A DNA stretch of 64,000 nucleotides from Cryptomeria japonica (GCF_030272615.1 NC_081409.1:612557755-612621754); one strand, 5' to 3'. Counted from the stretch's first letter, positions 49,738-61,694 are shown. Notes: generated by a model from the letters alone, not told the origin. Numbers and translations are program-made.

Positions 49738-50798
49738 CATTAATGGCTATTATGTTGCTCATCATTATGTGACATTGGTAGCTCATTTACTGGGGGCTCA
49801 TTGTCATTCATGATGGTACAATGTCAAGTGCAATCATATTTTTTTTTTTGAAGCAACATAATAGCCTAATTTTCTTGTTCTTATGGGGACAAGAGTGATT
49901 TCATATATCTCTTCTTTTGCTTATGTCCAAATCTCTCCCTAGAAGATTGTGTAAGTCCTTCTCATTGAGGCAATGATCTTTCCTTATTTTTATCTAAGGA
50001 TCCACTTTTTTTCCTATTTCGTGGATGGTGTGAACTTTATTACTTGATGTTATTCCTTGTAGGCATTTGTTGTTTGTTCAAGGATTCTCTCTTACAAGAG
50101 GTGTAAGTCCTTGACTACAACCTCTTTTGCACTTGGTAAAATACATCTATAATGAATTCACTCTCCTAATTGCATTAAAAGGAGCGTCATCCTTCATTAA
50201 GAATCACTTTCACCTCGCAAAAGAAGGAAGTATTGCATTCTTATTCTCTTCTTTGTCTTATTCTAGAAGATGTTATATTTGTCTAACTCATGGATCACCA
50301 ATGTGTGTATTCATGCCTTTTTTTCCTTTCTTTTTCTTCTCTTTGCATTTTGTTTCCATGTACATCCTTCATCTTGTGTTAGAGAACTCTCAAATCCTCA
50401 CACTCTTTGTTGTGTTGAAATTGAGATTTAGTCCTCTTTCTTACCAAATGATTCTCTATTAGTTTTTGATCTCATATCAAATCTTCTTGTGAGCATTTGT
50501 CATCAATATTCTTTAACAATTCGAAGTGGTAAACATGATACCCTGTTTCAACTCACTAAAATTAGCAAGCCGAAACAGGGGGGGGCATATAGCTACCCTC
50601 GAATTTTCATCACCTTCCTTAGTAAGCATTAGGTGATTTTGTGATCTAACGTGTGTTTTGTAGGGTGTGGTTCCTAACTGTGTACAGCAAATACCGCTGG
50701 GGGCTTCGTTCGACAGACTTATGGATATATCCTTTTTCAAATAATGTTTACTTTTCTGTACTTTAGCTTGCATATGCACGTAGTGTTCATATGACCGC
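49738..50798 (+). other. Non-coding 3' interior of the Gypsy-like element, with inverted repeats
   Basis: No coding motif is seen. A perfect 15-nt inverted repeat (GGCTATTATGTTGCT at 49745-49759 and its complement at 49852-49866) could form a long hairpin. A second, CCCTGTTTC (50541-50549) with GAAACAGGG (50572-50580), directly adjoins a run of eight G that looks like an extra purine tract. Confidence 0.6.
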
Positions 50799-50814
50799 TA
50801 AAGTGGGGGCTAAA
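50799..50814 (+). promoter_or_regulatory. Polypurine tract
   Basis: TAAAGTGGGGGCTAAA directly before TGTAGCG of the 3' LTR. Confidence 0.75.
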
Positions 50815-52492
50815 TGTAGCGTCGTAAATTGTACGCACTTGCTAGGGTGGTACAATTTCACACCTAGTTTAGCACCCGCCTTGGCGCATTTTGCATTTTG
50901 CATTGCATTTCCCCTTTAGCACTTAATTAATTAAATTAATTAGGTCTAAGGTCCTATTTTATCATCTCCCATATCATAAAGTTGGGCCCTTTCATTAAAG
51001 TGTGCCCCTTTCATTTTATTCTTCCAATACATCATTTAATCAAAAACCCTAATTAGGTCCTATTTTGAACTTGGGGGCTTGATTTCGGGGGTCAAAACAT
51101 CTCGAAATCACCTGTAACTTCGGGATTCTCTCTAAAATCATCATATCTGACGGCCCTGAAAATTTGGTGAAAAGTTGTCGGGACCATGGCGCCCGTGCAA
51201 CATGGTCCTGGACATTTTTCCCGAAATTTTGGGAGCACGATCCAATCATAAAATAAAGCTTAACCCCAAGAAATTGGCGGGATATTCAATCTCTAGGTCG
51301 GCCAAAAGTCGAAATTAAGACCTAGGGTTTCATACATAAGAGCTCTCTTTCTTCATTTGAAAGGATCCGATTTTTGGCTTTGAAGGACCTTCTATGCAGC
51401 GAAAGAGCAGATCTTTGAAAACTTCAACAACATTCAACATTCCTCTATCAAGCACTTATCAAATTCATTCATCCACTTAGGGCTTGGAAGACATTGAAGA
51501 ACAATAGCAAATTACCGACTGAAGATTGGCTTGTACTCCTCCCTTGAGGGTTGGGTATGATTTCATGTTGTTTTCATGTCTTTGCATAAGCTTCAATATA
51601 TCCTTTATTCATGCTTTAGATCACTTTGCATCTTGATTTAGAGCATTTACATTATCATTTACAAGCAATTAGGGTTTACTTTCTAGGTTGCTCTAGTTTG
51701 CTTTCTTGCATTTAAGGACCTTGCACACACACTAGGTCTGCACACACAATACATTTTACAATACAACTTGGCTATTCGTGGAGGTGGAAATCACTGAAGC
51801 GGGGGTTTGACTAAGGCAAAACCCTATATAGCCGCCCAAACACCTTTTCAGATATAAGTGCAGGTTTCGGGACTCGGATGACGCCGCAGGTTGCAGATCC
51901 AGGAGAAGCAGACTGAGACCGACCTTCCCACCAAATTTCAGAGAAAAAGACCAGGACAGGGGCGTGGGGCGCCCTGGTCCTGCCAGGACATCGGCGCTGG
52001 GCGCCTTGGTCCCTTCTGGGCACCCTGGTCCCTTCTGGGCGCCCTGGTCCCTACTGGGCGCCCTGGTCCGACAGCATTTTCAGCATTTTTGACAGCTTTT
52101 TCCAAAGTGCAAAAACAGCAGTTTCCGGAGCAGTTTTAGGGCCCGAATCAGGACAGTGGCGCCCGCGCCCCTGTCCCGAACATTTTCAGTCAGATTTTAA
52201 CTCTGGGTACGCACCTGCATTCTTATTTCATCCTTGTATTTATAGCTTTCCATTGTTTAAGTTCAATTCTGCAATCTTGTTATTAGTTCATACTTGCACT
52301 TTGGGGTTAGGGATTGAACTTGCATCATTTGATCTTCCAATTTCAACAAAGGAATAGATATCCCGTGGCTCTCTCTTTCACAAAAAGAAGTAGCCAATTG
52401 TGCGATATCTCTAGGCTCTTTCGTATTCCGTAATGTGTGTCAAAAGGTAGGATTAGGGCATGTTAACCTAGTCTCGCTTTTTCCCCTACACA
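50815..52492 (+). repeat. 3' LTR (1678 bp)
   Basis: Partner of 44833-46491. It is longer mainly through extra GC-rich repeat units, partly offset by a 12-bp deletion near 52355. Confidence 0.95.
51957..52076 (+). repeat. GC-rich GGCGCCCTGGTCCC repeats in 3' LTR (expanded)
   Basis: About five copies of the GGGCGCCCTGGTCC core, separated by CTTCTGG- or CTACTGG-like spacers. The 5' LTR has about three. Confidence 0.8.
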
Positions 52493-52497
52493 CTATC

Positions 52498-55400
52498 TTC
52501 GAGTTTTCAAACCCCAATGGGTAAAGTTTGTCTTGAGCAAAGTGCATGACGACTTTATGTGGTTAGAGGATCAACCGTTCAAGATCACCAAGGAGATTAT
52601 TCACATAATAACCGGATACCCTATATTCAACCATGCCTGAGTACAAAAGATGATTTCACAGAAGGAATTGATAACATTAACCGGAGTTGAGTCTGATTGC
52701 AGAGGTCTTAAGTTGAATAATGTAACAGATGTAGAACTAAAGTTTGCAATTAGAGTTATTGGTTATTATTTCTTCTAGTTGGCAAGAGAAAATAGTGTAC
52801 CGTGTGTAGCTGTGGATTTGGCCTATAAAATTGTGAAAAAGGGTATGAAAATTGATTTATGTGAAGTATTGTTGAAGAATCTTTTTGAAAATCTCAACAC
52901 AATATGGAAACCTAAGAAGAATAACACTGCTAACACACTAAAGTTTGGATCACTCTTAGTGTGCGTGTTCTTCTATTTTTAGAAGTTCTTTCCTTCAGTC
53001 GGTAACATTGTTTGGGAATCACACCGACCAATCACCCATCAAATAAATGATTTTATCAAACAACTAGGTGATAATTTGAATGAGATAATGGATGATTACT
53101 TTAACAAATTTCAGGAAAAGATGCATAACTGGTACATGATCCCACCTAAGCTAGTGGAAAAATATAAGGATACTATATGTTTTGAAGTTGACACCGACTA
53201 CTGTTATATCAATGCAGTAGAACCCAGAACTCAATCTTTATCGCCTATGGGTTATGAGATTGATTTTGATATTACTCAACAGTAGATAGATGCCTTTTTG
53301 GCACTTCCAAGGCACTCGACTGAGATCAGGTTTGGTACCTATGAAGAGGTAAAAGAGAAAGTAAAAATGAGCATTGTGGTACCAAAGGCTACTAGAAAAG
53401 CCACTAAAATGATCAAAGATTTAACTGAGAAATTTGGGGAAGGTTCTACCTCCACACCTACTAAGCCAACATGTAGAAAAAATGATCAACTTTCAATTGA
53501 GGAAGAATCTGAAGCTCAAGAAGCAGCAATTACACTGAGCACCAAGTTGCCAAAGAGCAAAATTTTGAAAAGAAAGAAACAGGATACAACTAAGGTATCA
53601 CCGACTCCACTAGTTAAGCGACCTAACACTAGATCATCTGCAGTGTCACCCGGTAAGAGGTAGAAAAATATTGAATTGCCTAAAGTTACAAAGACTTATA
53701 GAAAGTCGAACAGGAGACTCATTTTGAATAAGGAGTCAAGTGACACAGAATCTGAAGATGCAAATAAATTTCAGATTGTTAAAAGCACAAAGGAAGATGT
53801 ACACAGTGTTGACAATTTTTGTGCAAAATTGAAACAATATGGAGGATTTGGGTCATTTAGATATGTAAAGTATGACTCTCGAATAGAAGAAGAGAAGAGG
53901 CAAATAGAAGAGTCAGTAGTATGTACACTTCTCAAATTCCGAGTGGTTCCATTGGAAGTAACTGATTTTCTTCCAAAAGCATTGTACTCTCATATTGACA
54001 ACAGATGAAAATATGCTATAGACTCGGAGAAACAGATAAGAGAAAGAGTTTTGGTACATCTCTTTCTAGACATGTCGGTAGATGATATAAGAAATCATTT
54101 GAAAAACTACCAGACAAATTTTCAAGTAAAGCAAAGGGCCTTGAAAATGATGAATGGACTTTATCTTTAAGTAGAAAAGGAAACTAAAGAAAAATGGCAA
54201 GAAATATTCAGAATTCAGACTGAAGAGCCTCAAGGTGAAGTGGAAATAGTTGACATCACCGAGCAAGATCTCGCTTCAACTATTCAACTAGATGAGGATG
54301 TCATGGACACTGAGGCACATGAAGAAGAAATGATAGAAGGAAATGCCTATGCCAAACTGGTATCAAGTCAATCAGTCTTAGAACAGGTTAAGTCCTATCC
54401 TCTGGTAACTCAACAAGTGTCAACCAAGAAACCTCAGGACACAAATCAAGGTAAAGAGGATCAAAAGGCTACACAAGGTGAATCTACCTCTCAGGCCACA
54501 GGTGAGCAAACTTCCCAAGCACCTGCAAGCACTGAAACTGTTGCCACTGAGACCCCAAGCAAGGAATCACCGAAGGATACAATAGAGGCTACAAGAACCG
54601 ACAAAAGTGTTGCTCCCACCGAGCAACATACCGAGGAAGAACAAGCCTCCAAAGCCATTGTACTCATTCAACCGGTGAAGGCATCATCATCCAAAGAGAA
54701 GAAAGCAAAGAAGCACAGTTTTAAGATAGATCTGTCAAAGCCTATTGTGTTGCCAAATGTTGACATTTCAAAACTAAAAGGGCAAGCACTTATTGAATTC
54801 AGAGAGCTTTGTAAGGCCAAAGCAGAACAGGAAAAACAGATAGCTATTCAGAAGAAGAACCGAGTACTTCACAAGGTCAAAGCATTATTGACAGACATGC
54901 TACCTGAAGCTACCGTAAATAAGGAGGCTGCCATCCATATGCAACTGGATGAACTACTCACTCAATTAGAAGCATCAGGAGTAGATGCATCCGAATACCT
55001 TAGCAAATTAAAAGAGAAAGAGCCAACTGCCAAGATGATTGAAGAAGTGCAGAAAGCAATTGCTATAGGTAAAACCAAGCTTATTGGATTCATTGCTGAT
55101 TTGTCCCCTCAACTCAAGCACATTATTTATTTATTCCAAAAGTTATGCACATTTTCATTCTTTATTAAAGATATCAAGCATAATACTGAAGTCATTGAAA
55201 AAGAGATTACCGATCTCTCAAATAAATTGACTACCGAGCCAAATTCTATTCAAAATTTTTAGACAAAGCTACAAACTCTTATGGCTTAGCAGTTAGAACT
55301 TCGGAATGAAGAGAACAAAATAAGGATGGATATTATGACTCTTCAGACATTATTTATTCCCCATCTGTTATCAGTTCAAGAGCAGATCAACCGAGCTACC

Positions 55401-55580
55401 CAATTGTCCACTCAAATAGAGGGAAGCACTTTAGATGGTTTGATTTCACTGTTAGCTGATATTACAGCTCAGAATTCTTTAATGGAAAGTGTCAAGGATG
55501 CACTTACCAACACTCTCAATGACGCTCATACTAAGTATAAATCAATTTTTGATCAGTTGCCCCCACCTAATGGTAACTAG
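52498..55580 (+). pseudogene. ORF2 of the polymerase-less element, 3' part
   Basis: All open pieces here (52779-52982, 53076-53285, 53298-53663, 53676-54008, 54240-55262, 55326-55580) lie in one reading frame, which also continues the 5' part. Together the ORF is about 1,124 codons with roughly ten internal stops and no frameshift. The first ~350 codons look globular, with hydrophobic stretches such as FGSLLVCVFFYF. A Lys/Thr/Ser-rich basic segment follows. Then comes a low-complexity Gln/Thr/Glu/Ser stretch (~54430-54690), and the C-terminal ~300 codons have coiled-coil character. It ends just before the purine tract, where Sirevirus elements carry an env-like ORF. I do not recognise it as any pol or known host protein. 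The position is suggestive only. Confidence 0.7.
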
Positions 55581-55853
55581 TTTTGATGTTTGTCAAAAAG
55601 GGGGAGTGTACCAAGTATATACAGAGTATCTGAGTATACAGAGTTCATACTATCTATCGAGTGTACAGATGAAATTGATAGGGGGAGAATAGAACATCAT
55701 GAGCATGCAAATCAAGTTTTGTACAACATATTGATAAGGGGAGTATGTATTTGAACAAATGTATATACTGTCACTTCAGTCAAATTTTGTTAGTATATAG
55801 ATTTTGTGTTATGACTTTGAAAGGAGTTTTGTCAAACATACCAAACTAATGTC
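55581..55853 (+). other. 3' untranslated stretch of the polymerase-less element
   Basis: Non-coding. It contains several short GGGGAG runs (for example GGGGGAGTG at 55601) that resemble the true purine tract. Confidence 0.55.
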
Positions 55854-55865
55854 AAAAGGGGAGAT
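55854..55865 (+). promoter_or_regulatory. Polypurine tract
   Basis: AAAAGGGGAGAT directly before TGTTATTATT. It is almost the same as the tract of the host Copia element. Confidence 0.85.
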
Positions 55866-57038
55866 TGTTATTATTTACTAAGTTGTCATTAGTTTTATGT
55901 CCAAATTCATCCTATATACTCTAGTCGATTAATAGTACCGAAATGTCTAGTCGGTAAGTACTAAGGTGTCAATTACAGAAGAAAGGCTAGTCACTAAGAT
56001 GAGACATACCGAGCTATCTACTGAGTAAAGTTCATATGTCTACTGAGCAGCAAAGAAGGTATACCGAGTGGAAATGTGTTACCAGATTCAATGAACCTGG
56101 ACACATGTGTGGAAACGTGTTACAAGATTCGAGAACAGGGAACCATTATTGCATAGGAAATTGCATTTAAAGATTTTGTATGATTTTGAGTGAGTTTATC
56201 CAATGAAATAATTTCGATGTTTATTCATTCAATAAAACATGTTTGTATGATCGATGTATGAACAATATCACTGTTTCAGAGATCTATATATACAGAGTGA
56301 TTTGAGTATCCAATAGAGAGGGAAGATGATGATTTGAAAATGAAAATCATGAGAGAAGATAAGATGTGAAGAGTGACAGAGATATTCAGAGGTCACCGAG
56401 AAGGTTTTGAAAGAACAGTTTAAGGGACAAAGTATACAGAAGAGGTCACCGAGTTGATCTATCAATTACCGAGGTATGCTATGAGCATGGTAATTTCATA
56501 TTGAGCACATAGAGTCTACTATAACATTTCAGATGTAAAGTTGCAGATATTTTGTAAAGATTTTGATTGAATTATTTTGAGTTGTGATAGAAACCTTTAA
56601 CAGGGTAAAAGACTCTAACATAGTCTATAAATTGTAAAGCCTTTAACTAGGTACAACATTTTGTAAAAGTGTTTGTAAAATCCTTTAGCAAGGTAGATCT
56701 AAAGATCTTGATACTCCTAACACGGTAAGCTATTAGAAATAGCCAAACATGTAGCTCTAATCGAGCAACGTTTATTATTGCAGTAGTGAAGTTGTGGGTG
56801 CCATCTCCACCGTAGTTTTTCTCTCTAACCAAGAGTTTCTGCATAACCAAAATCTTTGCATTATGGAGTGAAATGTGTATAGATGTTATTTTTGTGATTA
56901 TGTTTTAGTTTTATATATGTATGAGATCAGCAATATTCAGTTTATGTTTATGAGTAAAATTGTTGTTGAAGAAAAGTTTTAAAGTACTGATTCACCCCTC
57001 CCCTCTCAGTACTCTAGCTTTCCTAGCTAGACCTAACA
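55866..57038 (+). repeat. 3' LTR (1173 bp)
   Basis: Partner of 41445-42632, with intact TG...CA ends. Confidence 0.93.
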
Positions 57039-60000
57039 AATACATACTGCATTCATAATATCAGGTCTTGTTTGTGTCAAATACAGTAGACCTCCTATCA
57101 TAGATTTGTACCTAGTCGGATTAACAGGTGTAGATTCATCCCTCAGTGATAATTTGTCATTTGTAGTCATAGGTGTGCTTACCAGTTTTGAGTTTTCCAT
57201 GCCAAATTTCTTTAATAACTCCTTCAAGTACTTAGATTGACTAAAAAAATACCTTTATCAGTCTGTGAAATCTGCAATCCTAATTTTTTTATTTATTTCT
57301 CCAATCATAGACATTTCAAATTCTTGCTTCATTTCGATAGAAAAGTCTTTAAATAATCCATCTTCTCCTCCAAAGATTATATCATCAACAAAAACTTCTA
57401 TAACCAAGATGTCATCATTAGTCACTTTATAGTATAAGTTGCTGTTAGCATTACCTTTAGAAAAACCAATCTTCAAAAGGTATTTATCCAATCTAGCATA
57501 CCAAGCTCTTGAAGCTTGCTTCAACCCATACAAAGCTTTCCTTAACCTGCAAACCATATCTTTGTTATATGTCAAAGAAAATCCATCAGGTTGCTCAATG
57601 TAAACTTCTTCTTCAAGATCTCCATTCAGAAATGCACATTTAATATCCATTTGATATACTTTGTAGTTCTTGTGTGCTGCAAAAGCTAAGAATAATCTGA
57701 CTGCCTCAATTCTAGCTACCGGTGCAAAGGTTTCATTGTAATCAATTCCTTCTTTCAGTGAATATCCCTTACACACTAGTCTTGCTTTATTTCTGATTAC
57801 CTTACCATCTTCATTAAGTTTGTTTCTAAATACCCATTTTGTTCCAATTACATTTTTGTCTTTAGGCCGGGGAACTAATGTCCATGTGTTATTCTTTTCA
57901 ATTTGTTCTAATTCTTCTTCCATAGCTTTAATCTAGTGTTTATCTTCACATGCCTCATTAATTGATGCTGGTTCAATTTGAGAAATAAGACATACCTCTT
58001 CATTTGCCAGTCTTCCTCTTGTCATAAATCCTTGATATTTGTTCCCAATTATTTGATCTTCAGAGTGGTTCAATCTTACATACCAGGGTGTCTTTGTTTG
58101 TTGCCGTTCTTCAGTTATCGTGGAATTTTTAGATGATACCGGTGTAACTGGATCTTCATTCTGTACCGGTGTGTTCAATGTAGGTTCATTTGTCAGTATC
58201 TCTGTTGCCGGTTTAGAGTCTATATACCTTGAAGTTCCTCTAAACTGTTCATCAATTTTCACATTTGTACTCTCAACAATTTTTTGCAATCTCTTGTTAA
58301 AACATCTATATGCCTTGCTCTTAGATGAATAACCAAGAAATATTCCTTCATCACTTCTAGGATCAAATTTGCCAATATACTCATCTCTTCTAATATAGCA
58401 TTTACTTCCAAATATTTTGAATTATTTAAGAGTAGGAGTAATACCAAACCATAGTTCATGAGGGGTCTTACCAGTTTCACCTTTGATGTGAACTTTGTTG
58501 AATGTGTAGATTGTTGTGCTTACTGCCTCTCTCCAATATACATGTGGTAGATTTTCTTCTGATAACATACTTCTAGCTGCATCCAAGATAGTTCTATTTT
58601 TCCTTTCTACAACTCCATTCTGTTGGGGTGTCCGGGGTGCTAATAACTGTCTTCTGATTCCATTTACTTCACAGAATGTATTAAATTCCTTAGATATAAA
58701 TTCACCTCCTTGATCTGATCTCAGACATTTTATTTTCTTGCTGGTTTCATTCTCTACCATTGCCTTAAATAGATTGAATTTCCCAAGTGCTTCTGATTTT
58801 TCTCTAAGAAAATAACCCAACACATTCTAGAATAGTCATCAATGATTAGCATGAAATATCTATCACCTTGTAAGCTTTTAGTTCTAGCTGGACCACATAA
58901 ATCAGTATGAATTAAGTCAAGAGCATTATTGGATTTTTCTGGAATACTTTTAAAAGATGTTCTAACTTGTTTTCCAAATTGACATTCCTTACATACCAGA
59001 TTGTGAGGTTTAACAATCTTAGGTAAGTCTCTAACTGCTTTAGTTGTACTAATTTTCATAATGCAATCAAAATTTACATGACAAAATCTCTTATGCCATA
59101 GCCAACTTTCATCAATATGTGTAATCATGCATATCTTTTCATTGTTATTCAAATGAAAGATATTACCTCTAGTTTGATTACCGGTTGCAATTTCCAAACC
59201 AATTTTGTTCATAATTTTGAATTTCTCATTCTTGAATTGTAACTGAAATCCTTTTTCAACTAATTGACCAACACTCAAAATATTATGCTTTAAACCTCCA
59301 ACATAGTAGACATTGTCGGTATTATGCTTATCATCAAGAGATATAGTACCTTTTCCTTTGATCAAACAAGCTTTTTCATCTCCAAATCTTACTAGACCTC
59401 CACTATATTCCCGAAAAGTCAAGAATTTACCTTTATCACCAGTCATATGATGTGAACATCCTGAATCAATGATCCATTCATCCTTAACTTCAACTTTAGC
59501 TACCAGGGCTTGCTCTACTGGTTGAACAGTAGGTGTTGGTTGATCTTCTGTTATAGCAACAAAGACCCATCCATTGTTTGTCGGATCCTCATCAAAATCA
59601 TCAGTGACTCCTTCATCAGCAAGATAACAAGACTTGTGTTTATTCTTCTTAAATTTGTATCTCTGATATTCGAGGTTAGGCTTGCATGTTCTTCTAGCTT
59701 CTTCTTTCAATCTTGCATGTCTATCAGGGCATCTTGAAGCCATATGACCAATCTTGTTACAGTTAAAACATTTAAGGGTGCTTTACCTTCATACTTACTT
59801 CCAACTGGTCCTTTAGGCATTTTCCTTGCAAATAGTGCTTCAAGTTCTTCATTTTCTCTCCTGCTTTCTTCAAGTTCTTTTGCATAAAAGGCTTTCCAAT
59901 CGGACTTGTCAAATGATGATGCAAATGATGTTGATGCCTTAAAATCTAAATTTGTCTTTATAGTAGCAACAAGACCAAATTCCTCAATTTCAAAAGCTGA

Positions 60001-60582
60001 AAGTTTTCCAATCAATGTGTCTCTAGTTACTGATGTATTGGGCATTGTTCTTAACTCATTTATAGCAGTAACTTTCATTTTGTATGTAGGTGGCAATCCT
60101 CTTAAAACTTTTGAAACAATTTCATCTCCACTTAAGGTTCTTCCACAACATTTAATACCCAAAACAGTTTCATTTATTCTTTCCATAAAAGCAGAAATCC
60201 TTTCATCTTCTTCCATTTTCAGATTTTCATACCTGACTCGGAAGCTTTCAAGTTTTGCAATTTTGACTGTGGAATCTCCTTCATTCAATGTTTCCAAATG
60301 GTCCCAAATAGCTTTAGCAGTAGACCTATCTGATAATCCCATGATTTGCTGATCTGATAATGCGCTCAAAAGTGCTTCTCTTGCTTTGTAGTCATTTTCT
60401 TCATCTTTAACCAAGTTAGGTGGATTAGGCTAACCGAGAGTAGGAGCAGTATAACCATTCTTTATAACTTCCCATATGTCCTTTCCAATGCAATTCATAT
60501 GTGTCTCCATCCTGATCTTCCATATGCCATAATTGGTTCCATCAAGTTTAAGACTATCCTTCTTGAAATAGTTAGAAGACAT
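57039..60582 (-). pseudogene. Copia gag, protease, integrase and reverse transcriptase, broken
   Basis: The frame starts at an ATG at 60582, ~45 bp after the priming site. Gag (60582-59780) is broken by one early stop near 60430. A one-base shift near 59774 precedes the CCHC knuckle CFNCNKIGHMASRC. Then follow protease with DSGCSHHMTGD (59467), GAG-pre-integrase WHKRFCH, and an integrase core with HTDLCGP, SDQGGEF and TPQQNGVVE (58823-58422). An acidic linker follows, then reverse transcriptase (57923-57258) with [22 protein letters not shown] and FVDD (57392) in place of YVDD. The last reverse transcriptase part, LYLTQTRPDI, reaches the insertion point at 57039. RNase H continues at 41444. 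Several stops and shifts inactivate it. Confidence 0.92.
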
Positions 60583-60624
60583 TGGATCTCCTCAAGCTGT
60601 TAAACTTTTGCAAAAAGAGGACTA

Positions 60625-60637
60625 GGCTCTGATACCA
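60625..60637 (-). promoter_or_regulatory. Primer binding site, tRNA-Met type
   Basis: The minus strand reads TGGTATCAGAGCC, two bases from the LTR end. Confidence 0.9.
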
Positions 60638-60639
60638 AT

Positions 60640-61694
60640 TGTTAAGTCCTAGAGACAACTGAGAGGTTGGGGGGTGAATCAGTTGTCTAATAAATTCAAA
60701 CCAAAAACAACTTAACCAAACTTAATGCTTAATACCAGTAAACCAGAGTTAATGCTTGTAGATAGTTTATCAGTTAGTTGTAGTACCGGTAAAGATTAAT
60801 GCATGAAACAGAAAGACAATAACATCCACAACACATAACACCAATATTTGTACATGGAAACCCTGTAAGGGGAAAAACCACGGTGGGAAACCTTACCCAC
60901 AATCAAATGATACTACTACAGATAGTATGTGTATACAATGGGGGATCTGCACATGCAGAAAGGCCAAGTGCCTAGAGCTCACTGCTTAAACACAAATAGG
61001 AGTCACACTGACTACAATTCGATGGTTAAATCCAATAATGATGTATTGCTCAAAATAGCATCTTCATATGTTTGGATTCAGTACCGGTTCAGTTCTGATA
61101 TGTCTTCACAAAACCTTCCTTCAACCTTCAAATGATGTCTGCGTGTATAGCTCTTCTTATTCTCACATATACCTTATTCCATCCGCATTCTTCATTTTTT
61201 TTTCGATCAAATAAGATCTTACATATATACCGAAGCCTAGGACCAAAATGTATAGGTCGGCTTTACAAAAGATATTAATAAAACAATTTACAAGTAAAAT
61301 AATAACCAATGCAATATCCAATTCAACATGTCATCTTAATGCATTTACAACATTAATAAATCATCTCCATAGCGTGTCGTGCTGATCTGGAATAGATAAT
61401 CCTGTCGGTGCTTATCTTGGACCTATTTGCCGGTAACAACAAATATGCAAACACAAATATACCAATGAACAAATCTTCAAGACAAAGTGTCCAAATGATG
61501 TCTTCGACATAGCCAAGTATTTTCCATTTCATTCCAAGTGCCGGTGAACAATATATCATATCGGTGAACCAGATACCGGTGACTATGCATAAGTCACTTG
61601 CTTGCTGGTGAACATTGCCAATTCTCCAAGTGCCAGAGTTGATAAGTGTTGACATCAATGACAAAACCATATCAACATATCCAAAATACCAACA
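60640..61694 (-). repeat. 5' LTR (1055 bp)
   Basis: Partner of 39423-40472. The terminal hairpin is at 60653-60688 with the same 10-bp stem. Confidence 0.93.

Larger units (their letters stand above)
44833..52492 (+). mobile_element. Gypsy-like LTR element with protease but no polymerase, innermost and youngest
   Basis: LTRs of 1659 and 1678 bp differ at only about 20 substitutions (~1.2%) plus small indels. The flank CTATC is identical on both sides (44828-44832 and 52493-52497). One ORF of 1,031 codons, broken by a single TGA, encodes an acidic repeat-rich region, a retropepsin-like domain and a G-patch-like segment. No reverse transcriptase, RNase H or integrase is present in 4.3 kb of interior. 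The protease and G-patch arrangement suggests the Tat/Ogre branch of Gypsy. Its low LTR divergence shows it moved recently, so enzymes must have come from another element. Confidence 0.93.
41445..57038 (+). mobile_element. LTR element with multi-knuckle gag and a large non-pol ORF
   Basis: LTRs of 1188 and 1173 bp. The flank AATAC is identical on both sides (41440-41444 and 57039-57043). A tRNA-Met priming site follows the left LTR and AAAAGGGGAGAT precedes the right one. With the nested element removed it is about 7.9 kb. It encodes a coiled-coil gag with five knuckles and, in place of pol, one frame of about 1,120 codons. No protease, integrase, reverse transcriptase or RNase H motif is present. 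The left LTR starts TA instead of TG, a point change. Its LTR end and purine tract match those of the Copia element it sits in. Confidence 0.93.
39423..61694 (-). mobile_element. Copia retrotransposon, autonomous type, inactive and split
   Basis: LTRs of 1050 and 1055 bp with TG...CA ends. Flanks GGAGA (39418-39422) and AGAGA (61695-61699) differ at one base and are taken as the target duplication. On minus the order is LTR, tRNA-Met priming site, gag, CCHC knuckle, protease, integrase, reverse transcriptase, RNase H, purine tract, LTR. The RNase H region is split at 41444/57039 by another element. Without that insertion the element would be about 6.7 kb. RNase H and LTR-end features resemble the Sirevirus/Maximus side of Copia, but the lineage is not certain. 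Confidence 0.93.
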
